DNA of 12,840 bases from Acidobacteriaceae bacterium (GTDB lineage: Bacteria; Acidobacteriota; Terriglobia; Terriglobales; Acidobacteriaceae), in assembly GCA_003156495.1 (NCBI GenBank), contig PMHC01000032.1, positions 1 through 12,840 of the forward strand, written 5' to 3'. The notes under the pieces are model-generated. The model had not been told where the DNA came from and searched no databases. It worked only from the letters and a program-made list of their open reading frames with translations. Position 1 is the stretch's first letter. Every line of letters begins with the position of its first letter. Both the position numbers and the translations under genes were made by a program. Positions 1 through 7,040 of this stretch are shown here, one piece after another.

Positions 1-1
1 G

Positions 2-3000
2 GAAGTGCCGCGCAATGGCCGTTACGTGATCAAGGCGGAACTCACCGGCTTTGCCGCGGTGACTCAGGAGGTCATGATCAACCATTCCAGCGAGAATGGC
101 GGCCTTCCGATGCAGACGGCTGAGTTCAAGATGGATCTTGCCTCGCGAGTTACACCCGCGGCGACCACCACCGTTGCGGTGGCAGGAGTGAGAACCGCGC
201 CCGCGGCAGGCGGCGCCACTCCCGGCGCAGCCAGAACTGGCGGCACCACTCCCAGCACGGTAGCCAGGACCGGCGGCACCACTCCCGGCGCGGTTGCCCG
301 GGTGGGACGCGGCGCTCAGCAGTTGAGCGTGCAGAACGACTCGGGCGACGATACCGCAGACGCGACCGCCGGGCAGTTGAACGCCGGAACGGAGTTGCCA
401 TCGCTGGCCACATCAGGCGGCGACGATGCTTCGGCAAATGCGAGTGACTCCATTTCCGTGGTCGGACAGCAGGGGCAGACCAACGGGCTCGCGGGATTCA
501 GCCAGGACGATCTGCAAAACAGAATTCAATTCATGCAGCAGAACGGCTTCAACAATGGCGACATCGCGTCGACGCTGAGCGGGGTGATGCAGACCGGCTC
601 GTTTGGCCCCGGCCAGGGGCCGGGAGGCCAGGGTTTCGGTCCCGGCGGCGGCGGACCGGGCGGCGGCGGTCCGGGTGGTTTTGGCGGTGGCCCGGGCGGC
701 GGCGGACGCGGCAACTTCCGCTCCTTTAACGCGAATCAGCCGCATGGATCGCTTTCCTGGAATGGCAGCAACTCCGTTTTCAACGCGCAGCCGTTTTCTT
801 TGGCTGGCCAATCGCAGTCGCAGCCGTCGAATGGTTCCAATCAATTTTCGGCCTCGCTGATGAGCACGCCCTACATTCCGCATTTGCTCAAGGCCAGCGG
901 CAAAGATACGATCTTTCTTTCGCTTTCCGACACGCGCAAATCCACGCCCGAGGACGAGTACGCGACCTTGCCCACGGCCGACGAACGCCAGGGAATCTTC
1001 TCCGCCTCCGGATTGGCCGCGATCTACGATCCGGTGACGCTCGCGCAGTTTTCCAACAACACCATTCCGCTGGCGCGCATCAAAAATCTGCCGGCCTACG
1101 CGCTGCTGAATTGCTCAACGACGGATTGCCAGCCATTGATTCCTTATGCAAATTTGTCGGACAACAGTTCGATGTACAACTATCATCGGCTCACCACCGA
1201 GCAGTCGAACTCAACGCAGTTTGGCGCGCGTTATATGCGCACTTTGGGCGCCAACGCCGCGCAGCAAAGCCAGCGCGGCTATAACGGCGCGCGCCGCAGC
1301 ACGCAGAATCAGGGATTGCGGCAGAGCGTGAACCTGAACTACAACTGGTCGCACTCGGCCTCCGACGCGGTGAATTTCATCCCCGAGCTGGGCGGCAAGA
1401 CGGCTACGCATTCCTATTCGCTGCAGGCCGGTTACTCGGCCAGCTATCACCGCTTCACCAGCATGACCAACGTGAACTGGAACCGCAACAACAGTCAGAC
1501 CCGGAACTTTTTCACCGACACCACGAATAACATTGCTTCCAGCTACGGCATCAGCGTTCCCAACAACATCCCGATCAATTACGGCTTGCCCAATATATCG
1601 CTGAGCAGCTTCACCGGCATTTCGGAGCAGGAGCCGAGCGTCTCGCTTTCGCAGACCATCGCTCTTTCCGAGACGCTCAGTTGGCGCCACGGCAAACACA
1701 ATCTGCGTTTCGGCGGCGACTATCGGCGTGTGCATAATGACTTTTTGGCCGGCACCAACGCCACCGGCAGCTTCACCTTCACCGGATTGTTCACCGAGGA
1801 TTCGGCGCAGGATTCATCGACCGGCTCGGCGCTGGCCGACTTTCTGCTCGGCCTGCCGCAGCAGAGCACGCTGAATTCGTCGGAGGCTAAAAGTTACCTG
1901 CGCGACAACACCTACGACGCTTACCTGATGGATGACTGGCGCGTGACTTCCACGCTGACGCTCAACTATGGAGTGCGCTGGGAATACTATGCGCCGTATA
2001 CGGAAAAGTACAACCATCTGGCCGAGGTTTCAACGAGCCCGACGGATGGATTCTCGAGCCTGGGCGAGATTACCGCCGGCTCATCAGGGCTGCCTGATTC
2101 GCTCGTCTACCCATGGCGCAAGGCCTTTGCGCCGCGGCTGGGGCTGGCTTGGCGCGTGCCTAAGCTTGACCGGACGGTGGTCCGCGCCGGCTTCGGCATG
2201 AACTACACCGTGGGCGAGTATTCCTCCTTCGCGCAAAAAATGGCCCACCAGCCGCCATACACCAACGAGCAGACGAACGAGGAATCCGTGAACAACAGCG
2301 CTACTTCGGCCTGCGCGCGCTCCGCGACCTCCACCTGTTTTACGCTCTCCGACGGTTTTCCCTCGGCGGCCACCATTGGCAGCTACGCGCTCAAGCCGCA
2401 TTACGGAATGCCTTATCTGATGACCTGGAACATCGACGTGCAGCGGACGCTGCCCTGGGGCCTGGTGATGAACCTCGGCTACAACGGTTCGCGGGCCAAC
2501 CATCTGGATACGGTGCTGGCGCCGCGCGCCGTTCCATCCAGCCCGTCTACCGATTCCGCCGGCCTGGTCTTCAGCTACGAGGAGGCGCAGTCGTTTTCCA
2601 AATTCAACGCCGGCACCGTGCGGCTGAACAAACGGCTCTCGACGGGATTTTCCGTGGGCGCGAATTACACCTATTCGCACTCGATCGACGACGCCGGCGC
2701 GCTGGGCAGCGTAGGCGGAACCAGCGTGCAAGACTGGACCAATCCCAAAGGCGAACTGGGCCACTCGACGATCGACGTGCGGCATAAGGTCAGCGGCCAA
2801 TACATGTACGAGCTCCCCTTCGGGCCGGACAAATACTGGATCACGACCGGCAAGGCCGCGCATGTTTTGGAAGGTTTTTCGGCTTCCGGCAACTTCACCT
2901 TCGCTTCGGGAACATGGCTTTCGCCCAGTTATTCTTCGTCGGTGGCCAGCACGGCCTGCGGCACAGGCGGTGTGATGCGGCCGAATCTGACCGGCGCGTC

Positions 3001-3331
3001 GGTTACCGCCGGCGGCGGCACGCTGAATAAGTGGTTCAATACTTCGGCCTACTCCGCGCCGACGGCAACTTCGGGCTACTGCGATTACTTCGGCAACGCG
3101 CCGCGCAACTCGATCGTGGGGCCGGGTACGGTCACCAACGATATGTCGCTGGCAAAAACCATACAGGTGGGCTCGACGCGCAGCATGGAAGTTCGCGCCA
3201 TCATCGACAACGTCTTCAACACGGTGCAGTACAGCAGCGTCAGCACGGATATGAGCTCGTCGAACTTCGGGCAGGTGACGAGGGTGGGCGACATGCGATC
3301 CTTCCAATTTACGGCGCGCTTCCGCTTCTAA
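2..3331 (+). CDS. Oar-like TonB-dependent receptor, 5'-truncated by window
   Basis: Outer-membrane beta-barrel receptor of the large acidobacterial/Oar-like type, presumed to import a TonB-energised ligand that cannot be named here. The frame is open to the window edge (codon GAA at 2-4), so the true start lies upstream; the GTG at 5 is only an internal codon. Residues are counted from that GTG. Residues 1-45 look like the end of a carboxypeptidase-regulatory-like domain (GRYVIKAELTGFAAVTQEV pattern). Residues 50-105 are an Ala/Thr/Pro linker with three GGTTP-type repeats, and 199-237 are almost pure Gly/Pro. From about 248 the typical receptor signature appears (GSLSWNGSNSVFNAQPF, then SNQFSASL, ATLPTADERQGIFS), followed by alternating aromatic/polar barrel strands. 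The chain ends in FTARFRF with the C-terminal Phe expected for BAM-dependent insertion. A classical plug is hard to recognise. Cys pairs such as CSTTDC may form loop disulfides. It is probably co-transcribed with the VWFA gene 57 bp downstream. Family call is secure; substrate unknown. Confidence 0.88.
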   Translation, partial: EVPRNGRYVIKAELTGFAAVTQEVMINHSSENGGLPMQTAEFKMDLASRVTPAATTTVAVAGVRTAPAAGGATPGAARTGGTTPSTVARTGGTTPGAVARVGRGAQQLSVQNDSGDDTADATAGQLNAGTELPSLATSGGDDASANASDSISVVGQQGQTNGLAGFSQDDLQNRIQFMQQNGFNNGDIASTLSGVMQTGSFGPGQGPGGQGFGPGGGGPGGGGPGGFGGGPGGGGRGNFRSFNANQPHGSLSWNGSNSVFNAQPFSLAGQSQSQPSNGSNQFSASLMSTPYIPHLLKASGKDTIFLSLSDTRKSTPEDEYATLPTADERQGIFSASGLAAIYDPVTLAQFSNNTIPLARIKNLPAYALLNCSTTDCQPLIPYANLSDNSSMYNYHRLTTEQSNSTQFGARYMRTLGANAAQQSQRGYNGARRSTQNQGLRQSVNLNYNWSHSASDAVNFIPELGGKTATHSYSLQAGYSASYHRFTSMTNVNWNRNNSQTRNFFTDTTNNIASSYGISVPNNIPINYGLPNISLSSFTGISEQEPSVSLSQTIALSETLSWRHGKHNLRFGGDYRRVHNDFLAGTNATGSFTFTGLFTEDSAQDSSTGSALADFLLGLPQQSTLNSSEAKSYLRDNTYDAYLMDDWRVTSTLTLNYGVRWEYYAPYTEKYNHLAEVSTSPTDGFSSLGEITAGSSGLPDSLVYPWRKAFAPRLGLAWRVPKLDRTVVRAGFGMNYTVGEYSSFAQKMAHQPPYTNEQTNEESVNNSATSACARSATSTCFTLSDGFPSAATIGSYALKPHYGMPYLMTWNIDVQRTLPWGLVMNLGYNGSRANHLDTVLAPRAVPSSPSTDSAGLVFSYEEAQSFSKFNAGTVRLNKRLSTGFSVGANYTYSHSIDDAGALGSVGGTSVQDWTNPKGELGHSTIDVRHKVSGQYMYELPFGPDKYWITTGKAAHVLEGFSASGNFTFASGTWLSPSYSSSVASTACGTGGVMRPNLTGASVTAGGGTLNKWFNTSAYSAPTATSGYCDYFGNAPRNSIVGPGTVTNDMSLAKTIQVGSTRSMEVRAIIDNVFNTVQYSSVSTDMSSSNFGQVTRVGDMRSFQFTARFRF
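209..304 (+). repeat. 33-nt in-frame tandem repeat (about 2.9 copies)
   Basis: Three consecutive units are visible: 209-238 (30 nt, GGATPGAART), 239-271 (33 nt, GGTTPSTVART) and 272-304 (33 nt, GGTTPGAVARV). Each begins with a GGCGGC(A/G)CCACTCCC core. The period is a multiple of three, so copy-number change would lengthen or shorten the receptor's linker without breaking the frame. The units lie between the carboxypeptidase-like N-terminus and the rest of the receptor. Confidence 0.8.
599..715 (+). repeat. Glycine/proline-rich low-complexity tract in receptor
   Basis: Within the TonB-dependent receptor about 39 residues (199-237) consist almost only of Gly with Pro, Phe and Gln, in repeated PGGGG, PGGQG and GGFGG blocks. 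The DNA is made of GGC/GGT/CCG/CCC codons and is locally extremely GC-rich. It sits just before the first clear barrel/plug signature, so it is probably a flexible tether. In-frame slippage would be expected between strains. Confidence 0.8.
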
Positions 3332-3375
3332 CGGAATCGCGGCCGGCCGGCAACAGAAAGTGCGGGAATACATAC

Positions 3376-3382
3376 AGGGGAG
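3376..3382 (+). promoter_or_regulatory. Shine-Dalgarno AGGGGAG of the VWFA gene
   Basis: AGGGGAG lies 6 nt before the ATG at 3389 and fixes that start. The 57-bp gap behind the receptor stop codon shows no terminator hairpin with a T-tract, which supports co-transcription with the receptor. Confidence 0.65.
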
Positions 3383-3388
3383 CAGACA

Positions 3389-5521
3389 ATGACGAATTTT
3401 GTGCAACGGATGGGCGCGGCGTTGGCGCTGGCGGCGCTGGCGGCAACGGGTGCGCCTGCCATTCCCGCGCAGCAGAGTGGCGAAATTTCCTCGACGCCGC
3501 AAGGCGGTTTTTTGCTCAAGGCCGAAGCCGAACTGGTGCTGACCAACATAGTGGCGCGCGACGCCAAGACCGGCGAGATCGTACAAGGCCTCAAGCAGAG
3601 CGACTTCAAAATTTACGAGAACGGCAAGGAACAGCCAATCTCCACCTTTGACTTTCAGAGCGTGGACAAGGCCACGCCGCTCAGCGAGGCAACGGTCAGT
3701 GGTTTGGCCGCCAGCGCCAGTGGCAAGGCCGTGGTGGTGGCCAAGCCCGAAGATCTGCGCAATCATCGGCTGATCGTCATGTTCTTCGATTTGACCTCGA
3801 TGCAGCCCGAGGATCTGGACCGCGCGGTGGATGCGGCGCAAAGTTTTTTGAAAAACAAAATGCAGCCGGCCGATCTGGTGGCGCTGGTTTCGCTCGGTAC
3901 CTCGCTCAGCGTCGATCAGGACTTTACCGCAGACAAAAACGCGCTCATCCACAAGGTGGCCGTTTATAACGACACCGAGGGTGAGGGCTTTGCCCAGGGC
4001 TCAACCTCCAATTCCAATCAATCCGAAGACACCACCGCCTACACTGCCGACGAGAGCGAGTACAACGATCTGAACACTGATCGCGAGCTCTTCGCGCTGC
4101 GCGCCGTTGCGCAATCGCTCTCCAAAATCAACGAGAAAAAATCGCTGATGTATTTTTCCGGCGGCATCTCGCGCGACGGTATCGAGAATCAGGCGTCGAT
4201 ACGCGCGGCCATCAACGCCGCCGTGCGCGCCGATATATCGATCTACAGCGTCGATGCGCGCGGCCTGCAAGCGGTCAGCGGGCTGGGCGACGCCTCGACG
4301 GGCAGTATGCGCGGCTCGGGCGGCTTTAACGGCGCCTCGCTGTCGAACAATATGGACCAGAACTTCGCCTCGCAAGAGGTGATGGCCACGCTGAGTAAAG
4401 ACACCGGCGGCACGGCCTTTTTCGACTCCAACAACTTTGCGCCCGCCTTCGCCAAAGTGCAGAATGACACCTCGGCTTATTACGCCATCGGCTTCCATTC
4501 CACCAACGAGGCGCGCGACGGCAAGTACCGCAAGCTGACGGTCAAGATCAATCGGCCCGGCATAAAACTCGAGTACCGGCCCGGTTATTACGCGCCGGCC
4601 GACTTCAAGCATTCCGGCAAAGAGAACCGCGAGCAGGAACTCGATGACGAGTTGGCCAGCGATCTGCCCGCCACCGACATGGCCGTCTACATGGACGCGC
4701 TCTACTTCCGCGCCGACGCCAACCGCTTCTACGTTCCTGTTTCGCTGGTCGTGCCCGGCTCGCAGATTCCCTTCGTCAAGGGTGGCGATAAAGACAAGGC
4801 CACGCTCGACATCATCGGTTCGGTCATCGACGCCACCAAGCGCCCGGTGGGCCGCGTGCGCGACACTATCAAGCTCAACCTGGACGCCGCGCTGCAGGCT
4901 CGCCAGAAAAATATTCAGTACACCACCAACTTCAATCTGCCGCCGGGCAAGTATCAGGTCAAGTTCGTGGTGCGCGAAAACCAGACCGGACTGATGGGCT
5001 CGTTCATCGCCGAGATTACGCTGCCCGATCTGAAAAAAGCGCCGCTGAAGCTGAGCTCGATTCTGCTGGCCTCGCAGCGCCAGCCCAGCAAGAAGATCGA
5101 TCTGCTGGTGCGCAACGGCCAGGAGTATGTGCCCAACATCAGCCACGTCTTCCGCCAGGATCAGCACATGTATCTGCTCTACGAGATCTACAACCCGGCG
5201 CATACCAAAGAGGCCGGCGTCAATCTGCTCAGCAGCCTGGAGCTGATCCAGGGCTCGACCAAGGTCTACGAAACGCCGCTGGTGCAGGCCAGGACGATCA
5301 GCGCCCAAAGCCGCGATGCCACGGTCTTCGAACTCGATGTGCCGCTGAGCGCTCTCAAGCCAGGCCAGTATCTCTGCCAGTTGAATGTGATCGACGATAC
5401 GGCGGGCAGCTTCGCCTTCCCGCGCTTCGCCGTGCTAGTGCGCGAGCCGGCCAAGGCTGCCGCGTCGGCCATCACGCCGCCGGTGGTGCAGTCCGCGCCC
5501 GCCAGCGGTAAAGCGCAATAG
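3389..5521 (+). CDS. Secreted VWFA-related acidobacterial domain protein
   Basis: A 710-residue exported protein of the VWFA-related acidobacterial family, presumed to mediate protein-protein contacts outside the cytoplasm; no partner is known from sequence. Residues 1-27 form a Sec signal peptide (ALALAALAATGAPA core) with likely cleavage after AIPA before QQ. Residues 45-92 match the segment that usually precedes the VWA fold in this family (VLTNIVARDAKTGEIVQGL, then DFKIYENGKEQPI). The VWA domain covers about 126-372: HRLIVMFFDLTSMQPEDL at 126-143 is the first strand with the MIDAS position, LMYFSGGISRDG at 253-264, then ISIYSVDARGL and SAYYAIGFHSTNEARDGKYR. LEYRPGYYAP at 394-403 closes the family core. 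The MIDAS reads D134-x-T136-x-M138 instead of DxSxS, so metal binding may be weakened. Residues 430-690 look beta-rich and sandwich-like. The start is set by AGGGGAG 6 nt upstream. The gene follows the receptor on the same strand. Confidence 0.88.
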   Translation: MTNFVQRMGAALALAALAATGAPAIPAQQSGEISSTPQGGFLLKAEAELVLTNIVARDAKTGEIVQGLKQSDFKIYENGKEQPISTFDFQSVDKATPLSEATVSGLAASASGKAVVVAKPEDLRNHRLIVMFFDLTSMQPEDLDRAVDAAQSFLKNKMQPADLVALVSLGTSLSVDQDFTADKNALIHKVAVYNDTEGEGFAQGSTSNSNQSEDTTAYTADESEYNDLNTDRELFALRAVAQSLSKINEKKSLMYFSGGISRDGIENQASIRAAINAAVRADISIYSVDARGLQAVSGLGDASTGSMRGSGGFNGASLSNNMDQNFASQEVMATLSKDTGGTAFFDSNNFAPAFAKVQNDTSAYYAIGFHSTNEARDGKYRKLTVKINRPGIKLEYRPGYYAPADFKHSGKENREQELDDELASDLPATDMAVYMDALYFRADANRFYVPVSLVVPGSQIPFVKGGDKDKATLDIIGSVIDATKRPVGRVRDTIKLNLDAALQARQKNIQYTTNFNLPPGKYQVKFVVRENQTGLMGSFIAEITLPDLKKAPLKLSSILLASQRQPSKKIDLLVRNGQEYVPNISHVFRQDQHMYLLYEIYNPAHTKEAGVNLLSSLELIQGSTKVYETPLVQARTISAQSRDATVFELDVPLSALKPGQYLCQLNVIDDTAGSFAFPRFAVLVREPAKAAASAITPPVVQSAPASGKAQ

Positions 5522-5557
5522 TTCGATTGATGCGCGCCCAGGAGCGCTCAGGCGATA

Positions 5558-5586
5558 TTGACAGCCGAAAGGCATAGTGCAATCAT
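5558..5586 (+). promoter_or_regulatory. Putative sigma70-type promoter of the DUF4160/DUF2442-HTH operon
   Basis: A perfect TTGACA occupies 5558-5563. With a 17-bp spacer the -10 position is 5581-5586, which reads AATCAT (4 of 6 against TATAAT). Transcription would begin near 5593, giving a leader of about 25 nt with GGAGG at 5602-5606. The -35 is strong and the -10 only fair. Inferred from sequence alone. Confidence 0.5.
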
Positions 5587-5603
5587 TGCATTACGCCTTT
5601 CGG
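5565..5603. repeat. 39-nt near-perfect palindrome, candidate operator or hairpin
   Basis: The arms are 5565-5582 and 5586-5603, separated by TCA. The outer nine pairs, CCGAAAGGC (5565-5573) with GCCTTTCGG (5595-5603), are perfect. The inner arm pairs TAGTGCAA with TTGCATTA. Over 18 positions there is one mismatch (5574/5594) and one G-T pair (5577/5591). No T-tract follows, so an intrinsic terminator is unlikely. It overlaps the promoter spacer, the -10 and the predicted start site. Its last two bases are part of the GGAGG of the DUF4160 gene. An operator for the HTH protein encoded in the same operon is the simplest reading. Confidence 0.8.
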
Positions 5604-5617
5604 AGGCTGGCTCGTTT

Positions 5618-5851
5618 ATGCCGGTCATCAAGCGCTTTGGCTCGATCAGCATCAGAATGTACGCCGATGACAGGCATGGCCCGCATTTTCATATCGCTTC
5701 GCCTCAATTCGAGGTTTTGGTGCGTATCGAGGATATGATGGTGCTCGCGGGCGAGGTCCATCCGGCGCGGATCGCCGAAGCGATGCAATGGGCCAAGAAG
5801 CATCGCAAGGAACTGGAACGTCGTTGGGCCGAACTGAATGAAAGAGGGTAA
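5618..5851 (+). CDS. DUF4160 protein, putative toxin-like partner
   Basis: A 77-residue protein of the DUF4160 family, whose biochemical role is not established. Family hallmarks are the MPVIKRFGSISIRMYADDRHGPHFHI start with the PHFH motif at 22-25, the short VLVRIEDMMVLAGEVHPARI segment, and a C-terminal helix with AMQWAKKHRKELERRWAELN. I chose the ATG at 5618 because it gives the standard family N-terminus MPVIKRF and has GGAGG at 5602-5606 (spacing 11). An in-frame TTG at 5558 would add 20 unrelated residues and coincides with the -35 box. It ends 5 bp before the DUF2442-HTH gene. DUF4160 and DUF2442 genes are often adjacent in bacteria and are suspected toxin-antitoxin-like modules. Assigning toxin activity to this member is inference. 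His22 and His25 are conserved candidates for metal or nucleic-acid contact. Confidence 0.85.
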   Translation: MPVIKRFGSISIRMYADDRHGPHFHIASPQFEVLVRIEDMMVLAGEVHPARIAEAMQWAKKHRKELERRWAELNERG

Positions 5852-5856
5852 GGGCG

Positions 5857-6306
5857 ATGTCGGGAAAAAAGTTGCCGCGCATTGTCGCTGTTTCAGCCGG
5901 TAAAAAGCCGCAGACGCTACGGATTCGTTGGGACAATGGCGGAGAAAATAGCGTGGATGTTTCGGGCGCGATTGCGACCTACCGCGTGTATGCGCCGCTG
6001 CGGCGCTCGGCCACGCTGTTTCGTAATGTTCGCGTGGGCGAGCTCGGGACAGATATTGTTTGGAATGACGAAATCGATATGAGCGCGGACACTTTGTGGC
6101 GGCTGGCGCAGGAACAATCGGGCCAGACGATTTCCGCCGCGGCCTTCAAGCGCTGGCGTGAAAAAAAGGCGATGACGCTCGACAGCGCGGCGGCCGCCTT
6201 GGGCTTGAGCCGCCGCATGGTCGCCTATTACGAGCAGGGATCGAAGCCGATTCCGCGCGTGGTGGCGCTGGCAACCTTCGCCTTGGACTCCGTGGCTTCA
6301 CGGTAA
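5857..6306 (+). CDS. DUF2442 domain fused to Xre-type HTH, putative antitoxin/autoregulator
   Basis: A 149-residue two-domain protein. Residues 6-85 match DUF2442: LPRIVAVSAGKKPQTLRIRW, then NSVDVSG and the GTDIVWNDEIDMSADTLWRLA ending. Residues 95-145 form a helix-turn-helix of the Xre/Cro type: FKRWREKKAMTLDSAAAALG is the first part, LSRRMVAYYEQG the recognition segment, and PIPRVVALA the closing helix. It is most likely the antitoxin and DNA-binding autorepressor of the operon, the DUF2442 part contacting the DUF4160 protein. The start ATG at 5857 has GAGGG at 5844-5848 inside the end of the upstream gene (spacing 8), and only 5 bp separate the genes, so coupled translation is likely. The long palindrome upstream of the operon is the obvious candidate binding site. 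Domain calls are good; the antitoxin role is inferred from context. Confidence 0.82.
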   Translation: MSGKKLPRIVAVSAGKKPQTLRIRWDNGGENSVDVSGAIATYRVYAPLRRSATLFRNVRVGELGTDIVWNDEIDMSADTLWRLAQEQSGQTISAAAFKRWREKKAMTLDSAAAALGLSRRMVAYYEQGSKPIPRVVALATFALDSVASR

Positions 6307-6341
6307 TCGGGTGGCCTTTCCCGCGTTCAAGACATGATCGT

Positions 6342-6359
6342 CAGCCCCGCCAGCCCCGC
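6342..6359 (+). repeat. Two tandem CAGCCCCGC units
   Basis: Exact 9-bp direct repeat at 6342-6350 and 6351-6359 in the 74-bp gap between the DUF2442-HTH gene and the HAD phosphatase gene. Short and possibly coincidental. It occupies the -35 region of the candidate promoter, where no TTGACA-like box is present. Confidence 0.4.
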
Positions 6360-6368
6360 GAACTTCGC

Positions 6369-6374
6369 TACAAT
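6369..6374 (+). promoter_or_regulatory. Putative -10 box TACAAT, possibly leaderless start
   Basis: TACAAT matches TATAAT in five of six positions and ends 6 nt before the ATG at 6381, so transcription would start at or next to the A of the start codon. No Shine-Dalgarno is visible before this ATG, consistent with a leaderless message. The box sits in the loop of a perfect 6-bp inverted repeat, ACTTCG (6362-6367) and CGAAGT (6375-6380). No good -35 was found. Confidence 0.45.
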
Positions 6375-6380
6375 CGAAGT

Positions 6381-7040
6381 ATGAGCACAACCGCGCAAGA
6401 ACGCGCCCGTAAAATCAAAATCATTCTTTTCGACGTCGACGGAGTTTGGACCGACGGCACCATCTGGCTAGTACCTGGACCTCCGGCCGGGAAGCTCTTG
6501 GACGAGATTAGTGGCAAGACTGGCGGCGACGTCGGCTTCGGCGTGCAGTCGCCGACGATGGTCGAGGCCAAGGGCTATTGCGCGCACGACGGCACGGCGA
6601 TTTCGCTGGCGCGCATCGGCGGGCTCAAGTGCGGCGTCATCACCAAACGCATCAGCGAGACGGTGGCCACGCGCTGCCGCGACCTAAAGATCGAGTATGT
6701 CTATCAGGGCCAGGCCTTCAAGATGAAGCCGATCCGCGAGATTATGCAGAAGGAAGGTATCGGTCTGGACGAGATCGCTTACGTTGGCGACGACGTGATC
6801 GACCTGCCGCCGATGCGCAATGTGGGGTTTGCCGTGGCCGTGGCCAATGCGCGCGAGCGCGTCAAGACCGAGGCGCATTACGTTACGCCCAATCCCGGCG
6901 GCCAGGGCGCGGCGCGCGACGCCATCGAGTTCATTCTCGAAGCCAAGGGCATTCTCGACCATTGCATCGACACCTACATCGACGAAGACAATCCGATTCC
7001 GCCTTCGATGGACATCGGCCGCGGCGGGGAGTTGAAGTAG
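6381..7040 (+). CDS. HAD phosphatase of the KdsC (KDO-8-phosphate phosphatase) type
   Basis: A 219-residue cytosolic HAD-superfamily phosphatase closest to KdsC, which removes phosphate from 3-deoxy-D-manno-octulosonate 8-phosphate in lipopolysaccharide core synthesis. Motif I is D18-V-D20-G-V-W-T-D-G. Motif II is T88 in GVITKR, where KdsC usually has ITGR. The lysine motif is K114/K116 in QAFKMKPI. Motif IV is GDDVIDLP at 136-143. The KdsC-type tail GGQGAARDAIEFIL is at 173-186. Between TDG (24-26) and the second DG (70-71) there are about 24 more residues than in typical KdsC, and about 30 extra residues follow residue 189, so the protein is longer than the usual 170-190. These may change substrate choice, so I give no gene symbol. 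The stop codon abuts the queC start with no intervening base. No kdsA, kdsB or kdsD is in the window. Confidence 0.8.
   Translation: MSTTAQERARKIKIILFDVDGVWTDGTIWLVPGPPAGKLLDEISGKTGGDVGFGVQSPTMVEAKGYCAHDGTAISLARIGGLKCGVITKRISETVATRCRDLKIEYVYQGQAFKMKPIREIMQKEGIGLDEIAYVGDDVIDLPPMRNVGFAVAVANARERVKTEAHYVTPNPGGQGAARDAIEFILEAKGILDHCIDTYIDEDNPIPPSMDIGRGGELK

Noticed and set aside
2084..3952. 622-codon open frame on the minus strand across the receptor and VWFA genes
   Set aside because: It is antisense to two well-supported genes and spans their junction. It is rich in Arg/His/Gly with no family resemblance, as GC-rich codon bias produces.
4001..5308. 435-codon minus-strand open frame inside the VWFA gene
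   Set aside because: Fully antisense to a recognised gene with signal peptide and domain; no recognisable product.
5542..5549. GAGCGCTC palindrome as a terminator for the VWFA gene
   Set aside because: Only 8 bp with no loop and no following T-tract.
5565..5603. The long palindrome as a rho-independent terminator
   Set aside because: It is followed by AGGCTGGCTC, not a run of T, and it overlaps a promoter and a ribosome site.
5558..5617. TTG start for a longer DUF4160 protein
   Set aside because: It coincides with the TTGACA -35 box and would add residues absent from the family; MPVIKRF at 5618 with GGAGG upstream is the normal start.
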